A stretch of DNA of 64,000 nt from SKKY01 sp964622305 (GTDB lineage Bacteria; Bacillota; Peptococcia; Peptococcales; SKKY01), in NCBI GenBank assembly GCA_964622305.1, contig CAZUPR010000001.1, positions 12,419 through 76,418 on the forward strand. Reading direction: 5' to 3'. This document shows positions 49,690 through 58,769 of the stretch, in pieces (position 1 is the stretch's first letter; each line of letters begins with the position of its first letter). Made by a program: the position numbers and the translations under genes. Below the pieces are notes generated by a model, which searched no databases, was not told the DNA's origin, and saw nothing but the letters and a program-made list of their open reading frames with translations.

Positions 49690-50772
49690 CTATTTTGTAA
49701 GAATCTTATATGCACTTCTTATTTCTAAAGCAATATTATCAAGAGCTGTCTTAACAGAAACTGCCTTAGCTTCAACTGCAGCCTTGGGCATGCCATAGAC
49801 AACACAAGTTTCTTCTGATTCAGCAATGGTAATTGCCCCTTGTTTGTAAAGGCGTAACATGCCGTCCCTTCCATCGTACCCCATTCCAGTCATAATTACT
49901 CCTATTATCCTGGAAAAATTATAATTTGCAAAAGAATTATACAAATAATCGACTGATGGACGATGACCATTAACCAAAGGATCATCGGTAAGCTTAATTT
50001 TTAATTGACTGCCACTTTGAACAATTCCCATTTGCAGGCCTCCTGGAGCCAAATAAGCATGTCCTGGCATTAATATATCTCCATCTTCAGCCTCTTTTAC
50101 AGAAAACTTTGACACAGAGTCCAGTCTCATAGCCAAAGATTTGGTAAAAGTAGCTGGCATGTGCTGAACAATAAGGACCGGTGCTTTTATATCTTCATGA
50201 AGCTGGCTCATAACAGTATGCAGAGCCCTTGGTCCGCCTGTTGATGTTCCTATTAAAATTACTGGCCAGGGTAAATCTTTTTTAGGACTTTCTGTTTTTA
50301 CTGGTACCGGTGCCTGGATTTGGCTTTTATGGTCAACAAGAGGGAGAGCCCTAACCGATACTCTTTTGGGCCGGGATTTGCTGGCAATTTTAACTTTTTC
50401 AATAATTTGCTCTCTAACATCCTCCATTTTAAGGGAGATGGATCCCCCGGGTTTTGCTATAAACTCAACTGCCCCTAATTCCAGGGCCTGTAAGGTTGTA
50501 TCTGCCCCCTCACTGGTTAAGCTGCTTACCATAACAACTGGTATGGGATTTTTTTTCATTATCTCCCCCAGAGCTGTAAGACCATCCATAACTGGCATTT
50601 CAACGTCCAGGGTTACAAGATCTGGTTTTAATTCTTCTATTTTAAGAAGAGCTTCTTTACCATTCCTTGCAGTATCAATCACACTAATTTCTGGATCACT
50701 TTCAAGAATATCTTTAATAATTTTTCTCATAAAAGAAGAATCATCTACTACCAATACTTTTATTTTCTCCAT
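49690..50772 (-). CDS. cheB: chemotaxis response regulator protein-glutamate methylesterase CheB
   Basis: A 360-residue protein with an N-terminal receiver (Asp10, Asp11; phosphorylation at Asp56 in LVTLDVEMPVMDG) and a C-terminal methylesterase with the Ser in IGTSTGGPRAL, His in VQHMPATFTKS and Asp in GVIMTGMGYDGRDG. It demethylates receptors and may also deamidate. It sits between flhG and cheW. Its phosphodonor CheA is not encoded in the window. Confidence 0.96.
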   Translation of the reverse strand: MEKIKVLVVDDSSFMRKIIKDILESDPEISVIDTARNGKEALLKIEELKPDLVTLDVEMPVMDGLTALGEIMKKNPIPVVMVSSLTSEGADTTLQALELGAVEFIAKPGGSISLKMEDVREQIIEKVKIASKSRPKRVSVRALPLVDHKSQIQAPVPVKTESPKKDLPWPVILIGTSTGGPRALHTVMSQLHEDIKAPVLIVQHMPATFTKSLAMRLDSVSKFSVKEAEDGDILMPGHAYLAPGGLQMGIVQSGSQLKIKLTDDPLVNGHRPSVDYLYNSFANYNFSRIIGVIMTGMGYDGRDGMLRLYKQGAITIAESEETCVVYGMPKAAVEAKAVSVKTALDNIALEIRSAYKILTK

Positions 50773-50802
50773 TATTAGCCCTCTTTCTTTAGCAATATTA
50801 TT

Positions 50803-51702
50803 TTACCCTCTTAATAAAGAAGAAATTTTTGAGAAGTAATCCCTTAAACCCTTATTGGCTTTTTTCTCATGTTTTATATTGAGAATTTCTGCAGCTATGC
50901 TGTAAATATCGGCTGCTGCTCTTGAATCAGGGTGGGAAATTATAAAAGGTTCCTGTCTCTTAACTGCATCTATAACTGATCTATCATCACTAATAAAGCC
51001 CAGGATTTCTAAATCACAGTCTTTTAAAAATCTTTGTACAACTATTTGAATTTTTTTGCCGGTTATTTCGCCCTCTTCTCTGGAGGTGCTTTTATTAACA
51101 ATCAATTTTATTTTACCCAAATATCTGTGTTTGCTAATCGTTTTAATCAAGCCATATGCATCTGTTAAAGAAGTTGGTTCGGGCAGAGTTATTACAAAAA
51201 CCTCATCTGCAGCCAGAGAAAAGCTCAAAACTGTTTTGCTGAGTCCTGCCCCAGTATCAATTAAAAGAAAATCATAATTTTTATCTATTTGTCCTAAATG
51301 GCTCAAAAAGTCATTTAGCTCCTCTTCTGAGAGTTGAGCCAGTTCAAAAACTCCAGAGCCACCTGGGATAATATCAATATTATTTGGACCTTTAATTATA
51401 ATTTCCTGGATTTCTTTGTTACCAGCAATTACATGGGAAAGGTTAAATTTAGGGGCCGCCCCCAAAAGAACATCAATATTGGCCAGGCCAAGATCTGCAT
51501 CCAGGATAAGAACCTTCTTGCCAAATTCTGCCAGGGCTATACCCAGGTTAAGGGTGAAGTTTGTTTTGCCAACCCCACCTTTACCAGAAGCGATTGTTAT
51601 AATTTTTGTTTGCGATTCTTTACCTTCAATTTTTTTCTCTAAGTCATCCTTTAAATTTTCTGCCATAATTCTTAGGCGGTCTAGTTGTTTATTGCTGCTC
51701 AT
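50803..51702 (-). CDS. flhG: MinD/ParA-family ATPase FlhG (YlxH)
   Basis: A 299-residue deviant Walker A ATPase (SGKGGVGKTNFTLNL) with LILDADLGLANIDVLLG and FLLIDTGAGLS and a C-terminal amphipathic tail. It controls flagellar number and placement together with FlhF. The N-terminal NKQLDRLRIMAENL corresponds to the FlhF-activating segment. It overlaps flhF by 14 bases. Confidence 0.93.
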   Translation of the reverse strand: MSSNKQLDRLRIMAENLKDDLEKKIEGKESQTKIITIASGKGGVGKTNFTLNLGIALAEFGKKVLILDADLGLANIDVLLGAAPKFNLSHVIAGNKEIQEIIIKGPNNIDIIPGGSGVFELAQLSEEELNDFLSHLGQIDKNYDFLLIDTGAGLSKTVLSFSLAADEVFVITLPEPTSLTDAYGLIKTISKHRYLGKIKLIVNKSTSREEGEITGKKIQIVVQRFLKDCDLEILGFISDDRSVIDAVKRQEPFIISHPDSRAAADIYSIAAEILNIKHEKKANKGLRDYFSKISSLLRG

Positions 51703-52888
51703 GATCTAAACCTCCCATCAAAAAGCTGTAGTATTTCTCCTGGTCTGCGATTTCTATATCATCTGGGACGCTTTGCCCGACTGTAAAATAACTCAGGCGT
51801 TTTTTTGTTTTATCAGCAATATTTAAAATTGCACCAAAATTACTAGTTTCATCAAGTTTTGTAAAAATAATTTTTTTAATATTTAAAGGTTGATATTTTT
51901 CTATTATATCAAGCATATCTTTATATTTGGTGCCTGAGCTTAAAACCAAGAAAGTGTCATCTGCCTGAGCAGCATCTAAAAAAGCCTTTATTTCAGACAT
52001 CTGCATGGTATTTTTATGGCTCCTGCCTGCTGTATCGATAAAAATAAAATCCTTATCAGAATTTTCCTGGATAGCATTTTTTAAATTCTGTGGGGTAAAG
52101 ACTACTTCCACCGGAACCCCTATAATATCACCAACCGTCTTTAATTGTTCTACAGCAGCTATTCTGTAAGTATCTACAGTTAATAAAGATACCTTTTTTT
52201 TATCCTTAATAGTGTAATTGGCTGCAAGTTTTGCAATTGTTGTCGTTTTGCCAACTCCAGTAGGGCCAACAAGAGCTACTACTTTTTGTTTGTTCTTTAT
52301 TTTATCATCAAGTGGCTGAGGTTTTTTTATGATTCTAAAAATTTCATCCTTTAAAAGGTCATAAGGATCATCCTGGCCTCCACCCTCGAAATATTTCTTT
52401 TCAATTTTTTTAACAATTTTTCCAGCTATTCTGGCTTCTGTCTCTTCTTCAAGCAGATAATCGTATATTTTTTTAAATTCTCCTTTAAAACTTGTTTGCC
52501 TGCTTTCCAAGAGTTCCATCATTTCATCCATTTTTTTCTGCATTTCTATAAGTTCTGTGCTATCGGTCTTTTTTTCTTCCAGTTTTTCTTTTTCTTCCTC
52601 TTCTGCTAACTCCTCTTCTATTTCTGTTTTAATTAACTGGCGATTTAAGATTTCAGGAATGATTTCATTTTTTCTTTCTTCTTTTTCCTGATTTAAGGAA
52701 AGCTGGTCATCATAATTAAATTCTTCAACAGCAGCTGTTACTTCATAGACTTCTTTAGCAAAAAAACCTAAAAAGCCACCTTTTTTTTGTTTTTTTGTAT
52801 GCAAAATTACAGCATCATTGCCCATGTCCAGCTTTATATTTTGATATATTTCTTGAATGTTTTTTCCTGTAAACTTTTTAACCTTCAT
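51689..52888 (-). CDS. flhF: flagellar SRP-type GTPase FlhF
   Basis: A 399-residue protein with a B domain rich in Glu/Lys (about 75-130), then N and G domains: VALVGPTGVGKTTTIAKLA (P loop), DTYRIAAVEQLK, FIDTAGRSHKN and FTKLDETSNFG. It is the third SRP GTPase besides Ffh and FtsY, and acts at the flagellar pole with FlhG. Its ATG overlaps the flhA stop by one base (TAATG). Confidence 0.94.
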   Translation of the reverse strand: MKVKKFTGKNIQEIYQNIKLDMGNDAVILHTKKQKKGGFLGFFAKEVYEVTAAVEEFNYDDQLSLNQEKEERKNEIIPEILNRQLIKTEIEEELAEEEEKEKLEEKKTDSTELIEMQKKMDEMMELLESRQTSFKGEFKKIYDYLLEEETEARIAGKIVKKIEKKYFEGGGQDDPYDLLKDEIFRIIKKPQPLDDKIKNKQKVVALVGPTGVGKTTTIAKLAANYTIKDKKKVSLLTVDTYRIAAVEQLKTVGDIIGVPVEVVFTPQNLKNAIQENSDKDFIFIDTAGRSHKNTMQMSEIKAFLDAAQADDTFLVLSSGTKYKDMLDIIEKYQPLNIKKIIFTKLDETSNFGAILNIADKTKKRLSYFTVGQSVPDDIEIADQEKYYSFLMGGLDHEQQ

Positions 52889-54954
52889 TAGCGAATTGTC
52901 ACCGTCCCTACAACTTCTATATTAACATTTTGTGGTATCTCATTATAGGAAAGTACCGGAACTGCGGGAAAATTTCTCTCAATAAGCCTTCTGAAATAGA
53001 GTCTTATTATAGGTGGAGTTAAAATCACTGGTTGTAAACCCATAATTGACAATCTTTCAACTGCCTCAGAAATACTTTCAGCAATCAATTGGATATCCTT
53101 GGGCTCCAGGGCCAGGTAGTTTCCACTGTCTGTTTCTTGTAGACTGTTTCTGATAAGGCTCTCAGTCTCCGGAGAGAGGGTTAGAACATTAAGAGTATCA
53201 TTTTCTAAATAGGTATTAATAATTTGTCTGGAAATGGCCTGTCTGACGTACTCAGTTAAAATATCCAAATCTTTGGTTATTCCCGAATAATCTCCAATAG
53301 CTTCAAAAATTGTAACCATGTCCCTTACTGGTACCCTTTCATTAAGAAGATTAATAATAATCCTGTGTACCTCACTTAAAGAAAGAAGTCTTGGGATAAC
53401 TTCATCTACAACAGATGGAGCTGTTTCTTTAACATGATTAATAATATTTTGTACGTCCTGCCTGGAAATAATTTCAGTTGCATGGCTTTTTATAAACTCT
53501 GTCAAATGTGTGGAAAGAACTGAAGGTGGATCTACAACTGTGCAACCTGCAATTTCAGCTTCCTCCTGATCCTCCTCTTCAATCCAGATAGCAGGAAGGC
53601 CAAAGGCTGGCTCAATTGTTTGTATTCCTGATATCAAAAGTTCCTCACCAGGGTTCATAGCCAAAAGCCGGTCCAGCATAAGCTCACCGGTAGCCATTAC
53701 AACTCCTTTAAGTTTTATTAAATATTTATTTGGTTCAAGCTGCATATTGTCTCTGATTCTTACAGGAGGAACAACAATCCCCAGTTCTATTGCAATCTGT
53801 CTTCTGATAAGAATAACCCGGTCTAATAAATCTCCTCCTTGATTGGTATCAACCATAGGAATCAAACCATAGCCAAGTTCCAGTTCCAGGGTGTCAACAT
53901 TTAGAAGATTGTAAACATTTTCTGGTCTCTTGCTTTCTTCTACTTCTGCTTCTATTTCATCAATTTCTTCTACATCTATTGCATCCTTGGCAGTTTTTCT
54001 CATTAAATAAGCGATATAGAGTAAAAAGACACCTATTGAGGCAAAGGGGAAAAATGGCAGTCCTGGAACAAGAGCAAGCAGAACTAAAAAGACGCCTGTA
54101 ATAGTTAAAACTTTGGGATTTTCAAAAATCTGGCTAACTAAATCGTCACCCAAATTTTCTTCTGAGGCAGCCTTGGTTACGATAATACCGGTAGCTGTAG
54201 AGAGCAAAAGAGCTGGAATCTGAGAAACAAGTCCGTCACCAACAGTTAAAAGTGTAAAACGTACCGCAACTTCGCCGATGCTTCCCATGTTAAGCTGGAA
54301 AGTACCAATGATAATCCCACCAGTGATATTTATGATGGTGATGATAATACCTGCAATAGCATCACCTTTTACAAATTTAGTGGCACCATCCATGGCGCCG
54401 TAGAAATCGGCCTGTCTTTGAACATCAATCCTGCGCTGACGGGCTTCCATATCATTAATAAGGCCTGCGTTTAAGTCGGCATCTATAGCCATTTGCTTAC
54501 CTGGCATAGCATCCAGGGTAAATCTGGCCGCAACCTCTGCAACCCTCTCAGCACCTTTGGTGATAACAAGGAATTGAATTATAACAAGAATTAAGAAGAC
54601 GATAAGACCTACAATTGGGTTTCCGCCCACAACGAAGTTACCAAATTGTTCAATTACCTCACCAGCGTCCCCGTATAGTAGGATTAATCTGGTTGAAGAT
54701 ATATTCAGTGCCAATCTAAAGAGGGTCATGATTAATAAAAGGGCCGGGAAAATAGAAAATTCCAGAGGATTTTGATTGTACATGGCTACTAAAAGGATAG
54801 TTAGAGCCAGGGAAATATTAAAAACAATAAATAAGCTTAATAACCAGGTTGGCATAGGAATAATCATCATTACGACAATTAAAATTACACCAAAGGAAAC
54901 AATAATATCGCTGTATTTACTTATGAAAGTATTTTTACCATCAGCTTTTGCCAT
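52888..54954 (-). CDS. flhA: flagellar export apparatus protein FlhA
   Basis: A 688-residue integral membrane protein with about eight N-terminal helices, the conserved FHIPEP-type loop (RFTLDAMPGKQMAIDADLNAG, split as RFTLDAMPGKQ and MAIDADLNAG) and a large cytoplasmic domain that forms the nonameric ring. It gates substrate entry into the type III export channel. It lies 8 bases after flhB. Confidence 0.96.
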   Translation of the reverse strand: MAKADGKNTFISKYSDIIVSFGVILIVVMMIIPMPTWLLSLFIVFNISLALTILLVAMYNQNPLEFSIFPALLLIMTLFRLALNISSTRLILLYGDAGEVIEQFGNFVVGGNPIVGLIVFLILVIIQFLVITKGAERVAEVAARFTLDAMPGKQMAIDADLNAGLINDMEARQRRIDVQRQADFYGAMDGATKFVKGDAIAGIIITIINITGGIIIGTFQLNMGSIGEVAVRFTLLTVGDGLVSQIPALLLSTATGIIVTKAASEENLGDDLVSQIFENPKVLTITGVFLVLLALVPGLPFFPFASIGVFLLYIAYLMRKTAKDAIDVEEIDEIEAEVEESKRPENVYNLLNVDTLELELGYGLIPMVDTNQGGDLLDRVILIRRQIAIELGIVVPPVRIRDNMQLEPNKYLIKLKGVVMATGELMLDRLLAMNPGEELLISGIQTIEPAFGLPAIWIEEEDQEEAEIAGCTVVDPPSVLSTHLTEFIKSHATEIISRQDVQNIINHVKETAPSVVDEVIPRLLSLSEVHRIIINLLNERVPVRDMVTIFEAIGDYSGITKDLDILTEYVRQAISRQIINTYLENDTLNVLTLSPETESLIRNSLQETDSGNYLALEPKDIQLIAESISEAVERLSIMGLQPVILTPPIIRLYFRRLIERNFPAVPVLSYNEIPQNVNIEVVGTVTIR

Positions 54955-54962
54955 GAACCCAC

Positions 54963-56042
54963 CTAAACGATTTTATTTTTTAATTTATAGACATAGGCCA
55001 AAACCTCAGCTACTGCCTGAAACATTTGGCCAGGAATTTCTTGCCCTATCTCTACATTATAATACAAAGTTCTGGCTAATGCCTTGTCTTCATACAAAAT
55101 AATATTATTTTCTTTGGCTATTTCCCTTATTTTCAAGGCAACATAGTCCTGCCCTTTGGCAATTACCTGGGGTGCATTCATTCCACTTTCATATTTTATA
55201 GCTACAGCAAAGTGCGTGGGGTTTGTAATAACAACGTCAGCAGAAGGAATTTCCTGCATCATTCTGCTCATGGCCATCTGCCTTTGCCTTTCTTTAATCT
55301 TACTTTTAATTAAAGGATCCCCTTCAATATTCTTATATTCATCTTTAATTTCCTGTTTTGACATTTTTTGGTTTTCCATATAATCATATCTTTGAAAAAT
55401 AAAGTCCATTATGGCAAGAATCAAAAGGAAAATCAGAACCCGCCAGATTATGGCAAAAATTAACTCCCCAATAAAAAGTAAAGAAACCTGAATGTCCATG
55501 TCCATAAATTGCGGAAAAGTCATAGTCCGGTTTTTAATAACTGTATATGCCAGATATAGTATGCCTGCTATCTTAAAAATAGATTTAAAAAGCTCCATTA
55601 GAGTTCTTTTTGAAAAGATTTTTTGAAAACCTTTTATAGGATTTATCTTTTCCAGTTTCATTTTTAAAGGTTCAGGAGTAAGGAGAAAGCCAATTTGCAC
55701 ATAATTGGAGATAAGACCAGCCAGCATACTTAAAAGCATAACCGGAAGAACAATTCTGGCCAGCCAGAGAAGTACAGTTATATAAATATGCTGAACTATT
55801 TCAACAGTCAAAACTCTGTTAGAATCAAACTGAAAAAAGGTCACAAAAATAGCCTGCATATTTTTTACCATATCAGACATAAAAAATCTGAGAAAAACTA
55901 AGCTGACTAAAAGTATCACAGCAGAGTTTATCTCCATGCTTTTTGCTACCTGCCCTTTTTTTCTGGCATCTTCCAGTTTTTTGGGGGTAGGCTTTTCAGT
56001 TTTCTCTCCTGAAAATAATTGCAGGTTTACATAGTATCTCAT
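54963..56042 (-). CDS. flhB: flagellar export switch protein FlhB
   Basis: A 359-residue protein with four helices (about 40-215) and a cytoplasmic domain with the self-cleaving NPTH at residues 274-277. It starts with SGEKTEKPTPKKLEDARKKG typical of the family. Cleavage switches export from hook to filament proteins. Its ATG overlaps the fliR stop by four bases (ATGA). Confidence 0.96.
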   Translation of the reverse strand: MRYYVNLQLFSGEKTEKPTPKKLEDARKKGQVAKSMEINSAVILLVSLVFLRFFMSDMVKNMQAIFVTFFQFDSNRVLTVEIVQHIYITVLLWLARIVLPVMLLSMLAGLISNYVQIGFLLTPEPLKMKLEKINPIKGFQKIFSKRTLMELFKSIFKIAGILYLAYTVIKNRTMTFPQFMDMDIQVSLLFIGELIFAIIWRVLIFLLILAIMDFIFQRYDYMENQKMSKQEIKDEYKNIEGDPLIKSKIKERQRQMAMSRMMQEIPSADVVITNPTHFAVAIKYESGMNAPQVIAKGQDYVALKIREIAKENNIILYEDKALARTLYYNVEIGQEIPGQMFQAVAEVLAYVYKLKNKIV

Positions 56043-56824
56043 TGGGCCAACACCTTTATCATAGTATATATATCTATAAAGGATCTTTCAAAAAAAGCAC
56101 TCAGAATGTATATATAAAGAGGAATTATTACTAGAGAAAGGATAAAACCAATCCCAATTTTAAGAGGCATCCCTATCATGAAAACGTTCATTTGTGGTAC
56201 AGTCCTGGCAATAATACCCAAAATAAAGTCAGTCGCAAAAAGAGCTCCTACATAGGGAAGGGCAATTTTTAGAGCTATTACAAAAAGATTACTGGTTGCA
56301 TAGATCACAAAATTAATAGTTTCCATTTCCACCGTAAAATTTCCCAGAGGTATTATCTGATAGGATTTCATTAAAGCATCTAAAAGTAAAATATGCCCAT
56401 TCATTGATAAATAAAAAAACATAGTTAAAAAGTACTTGAAAGTACCCATTACAGGCATTTGTGCTCCAGATTGGGGGTCAACAACGTTTACTATCCCAAA
56501 GCCCATTTGCATATCTATCATTTGTCCTGCCAGGTTTATTGAAGCAAATAAAAGTGAGGCTATATAACCTATCGAAAGTCCAATAGCAAACTCAGCTAGC
56601 CCATAAATAAAAAAAGACAGTAAGGATGAATCAACGCTTAAAATGCCGGGGGTGCTTAAAGTGGGTACTACAACAATACTGATAAGCAAAGCAAGGCCGG
56701 CTTTCATCATTGATATAACATTCTTACTGCTAAATAAAGGGGCGATGATAAGAAAGCCCATTACTCTCAGAAATGTCATCATATATACTGGAAAGTTTTC
56801 ATAAAAAATCTGTAGGTATTCCAT
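56039..56824 (-). CDS. fliR: flagellar export apparatus protein FliR
   Basis: A 261-residue, very hydrophobic protein with six predicted helices, with the family's QMIDMQMGFGIVNVVDPQSG. It joins FliP and FliQ in the export gate in the membrane. It begins two bases after fliQ and is coupled to flhB. Confidence 0.95.
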   Translation of the reverse strand: MEYLQIFYENFPVYMMTFLRVMGFLIIAPLFSSKNVISMMKAGLALLISIVVVPTLSTPGILSVDSSLLSFFIYGLAEFAIGLSIGYIASLLFASINLAGQMIDMQMGFGIVNVVDPQSGAQMPVMGTFKYFLTMFFYLSMNGHILLLDALMKSYQIIPLGNFTVEMETINFVIYATSNLFVIALKIALPYVGALFATDFILGIIARTVPQMNVFMIGMPLKIGIGFILSLVIIPLYIYILSAFFERSFIDIYTMIKVLAQ

Positions 56825-56826
56825 AA

Positions 56827-57096
56827 TCAGCTTCCCATTTTAGTCATTATTATAAAAAGATTGTTGGTAAAGGCCAGCAAAATATTAAGCATCCAGGGAC
56901 CAAGAATTACAATCATAATAAAAATAGCAACAATCTTGGGAACGAAGGTCAGAGTTTGTTCCTGAATTTGTGTTGTGGCCTGAAAAATACTTATAGTAAG
57001 ACCTATTAAAATACTTCCTACCAAAAGAGGGCCGGCTATCATCAGGATTGTAAAGACAGCCTCTCTGCCTATATAAATTATTAACTCAGGAGTCAT
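56827..57096 (-). CDS. fliQ: flagellar export apparatus protein FliQ
   Basis: The 89-residue protein has two long hydrophobic helices and the conserved GLTISIFQATTQIQEQTL between them, plus VPKIVAIF. It has the usual family length. It is part of the FliPQR gate and lies 17 bases after fliP. Confidence 0.96.
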   Translation of the reverse strand: MTPELIIYIGREAVFTILMIAGPLLVGSILIGLTISIFQATTQIQEQTLTFVPKIVAIFIMIVILGPWMLNILLAFTNNLFIIMTKMGS

Positions 57097-57113
57097 CTTC
57101 CGTCTTCTCCTTT

Positions 57114-57866
57114 CTAAAAGCCCATAATCAGGGAACGGACCACCATATGCCAGCCATCAACCAAGACAAAGAGCAGTATCTTAAAGGGCAAGGAAATCAT
57201 CATAGGCGGCAGCATCATCATACCCATAGACATAAGAACGCTGGCAACAATCATGTCTATTACCAAAAAGGGAATAAATATCAAAAAACCAATAGAAAAG
57301 GCTGTTTTAATTTCACTTATAACAAAAGCAGGCACCAGAACATATAAAGGAACATCGTCCTTAGTTTCCGGTCTGATTGTTTCAGAAGCATTTATAAAAA
57401 GAGCCAGGTCAGCTTCTCTGGTGTATTTAAACATAAATTCTCTCACAGGTTTTAGAGCCTTATCGAGAGCTTCAGCCTGTTCTATTTCTTCATTCAAATA
57501 AGGCTTGATTGAATTATTATTAACCTCAGTAAAAACTGGGCTCATAACAAAAAAAGTTATAAAAAGTGCCAGGCCTATTACAACCTGATTTGGAGGCATC
57601 TGCTGGGTTGCAAGACCCTGTCTGACAAAGGACAAAACAATAACAACTCTGGTAAAAGAAGTCATTAATATAAGAATTCCAGGAGCCAGAGTCAAAATTG
57701 TCAACAGAAAAACTATCTGCAGACTCAGAGCAACATCTCTTGGGGCAGTTGCATTGGTAAGACCCAGTTCAATTCCTGGAATTGTAAATTCCTGGGCATA
57801 TGCACCAGGCATTATAAGTATAAAAATCAACAAGAGAAATATAAAAGAAAGGCTTTTTTTATTCAT
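57114..57866 (-). CDS. fliP: flagellar export apparatus protein FliP
   Basis: The ATG at 57864-57866, one base after the fliO stop, gives a 250-residue protein with a signal peptide (MNKKSLSFIFLLLIFILIM up to AYAQ), then FTRVVIVLSFVRQGL, QMPPNQVVIGLALF and the C-terminal ASVLMSMGMMMLPPMMISLP (20 residues). A TTG twelve codons earlier is inside fliO and unlikely. Confidence 0.95.
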   Translation of the reverse strand: MNKKSLSFIFLLLIFILIMPGAYAQEFTIPGIELGLTNATAPRDVALSLQIVFLLTILTLAPGILILMTSFTRVVIVLSFVRQGLATQQMPPNQVVIGLALFITFFVMSPVFTEVNNNSIKPYLNEEIEQAEALDKALKPVREFMFKYTREADLALFINASETIRPETKDDVPLYVLVPAFVISEIKTAFSIGFLIFIPFLVIDMIVASVLMSMGMMMLPPMMISLPFKILLFVLVDGWHMVVRSLIMGF

Positions 57867-57867
57867 A

Positions 57868-58395
57868 CTAATCTCTTTTCTTCCTGAAATACTTTTCAGC
57901 AATCTTTAGGTTTTGTTGAAGGTGATTCTGAAAAGATTTGTTTTCTCTTTTTTTAAATGGATTTACTGTAAAATCATTAAACTGGCTATTTAAAATCATC
58001 TCGCCCTTTATTTTTTGATAGTCACTTGTCTCCATTTTTGTAATAAGATTTAAAGATTGTTCTGTGCTGCCAATTACATAGCCTTCATTGTTAATTTCAA
58101 TCAGATAAAGGCCCCGGTTATTTCCTAGGTATGTATAATCCAAAAGATTAGCCCAATTACCTTCATTGTATTTGGGCGCATTTTTATGAGAAATGTACTT
58201 TAATGTGAAATACAACAAGGACACCACAAATATAACTGCTATAAGGTACCTGAGCAAAAGAAAACCAATGCTTGAAGTACCATCAGTTAAATTTATCGCA
58301 TCCATAGTGTTAGTTGATAAATTTACCTCCTGATTTGCCAGGGCAAAAAGAGGGCTAAAAAGAATTAGTGAGAAAAGGCAAAGCAACTTTCTCAT
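57868..58395 (-). CDS. fliO: flagellar biosynthesis protein FliO (FliZ of Bacillus)
   Basis: A 175-residue protein with a cleavable signal-like N-terminus (LLCLFSLILFSPLFALA), a second hydrophobic segment near residues 44-65 and a cytoplasmic tail (LLDYTYLGNNRGLYLIEIN). This is the pattern of FliO, which helps FliP assemble. Sequence conservation is low, so the call rests also on its place between cheY and fliP. It overlaps cheY by four bases (ATGA). Confidence 0.88.
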   Translation of the reverse strand: MRKLLCLFSLILFSPLFALANQEVNLSTNTMDAINLTDGTSSIGFLLLRYLIAVIFVVSLLYFTLKYISHKNAPKYNEGNWANLLDYTYLGNNRGLYLIEINNEGYVIGSTEQSLNLITKMETSDYQKIKGEMILNSQFNDFTVNPFKKRENKSFQNHLQQNLKIAEKYFRKKRD

Positions 58396-58754
58396 GATAA
58401 AGCCTTAGAAACAGCCTCCAGAACTCTGTCCGCCTGGAAAGGCTTTACAATAAAATCTCTGGCTCCGGCCTGAATAGCTTCTACAACCATAGCCTGTTGC
58501 CCCATGGCACTACACATAACTACTCTCGCACTTGGATCTGATTGTTTAATTTTTTTCAAAGCTTCGATACCATCCATTTCTGGCATTGTAATATCCATTG
58601 TAACCAGATCAGGTTTTAGTTCAGTATATTTTTCTAATGCTACCATACCATTCTCTGCTTCTCCTACTACCTCATAGCCATTTTTAGATAAGATATCTTT
58701 TATCATCATCCTCATAAATGCTGCGTCATCAACAATCAAAATTCTCTGTGCCAT
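58392..58754 (-). CDS. cheY: chemotaxis response regulator CheY
   Basis: A 120-residue single receiver domain with Asp9/Asp10, the phosphoacceptor Asp54 (VTMDITMPEMDG), and the conserved Lys in VKPFQ. CheY-P acts on the flagellar switch (FliM and FliY). It follows fliY by 15 bases, as in B. subtilis. Confidence 0.95.
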   Translation of the reverse strand: MAQRILIVDDAAFMRMMIKDILSKNGYEVVGEAENGMVALEKYTELKPDLVTMDITMPEMDGIEALKKIKQSDPSARVVMCSAMGQQAMVVEAIQAGARDFIVKPFQADRVLEAVSKALS

Positions 58755-58769
58755 TATATCTTTCCCCTT

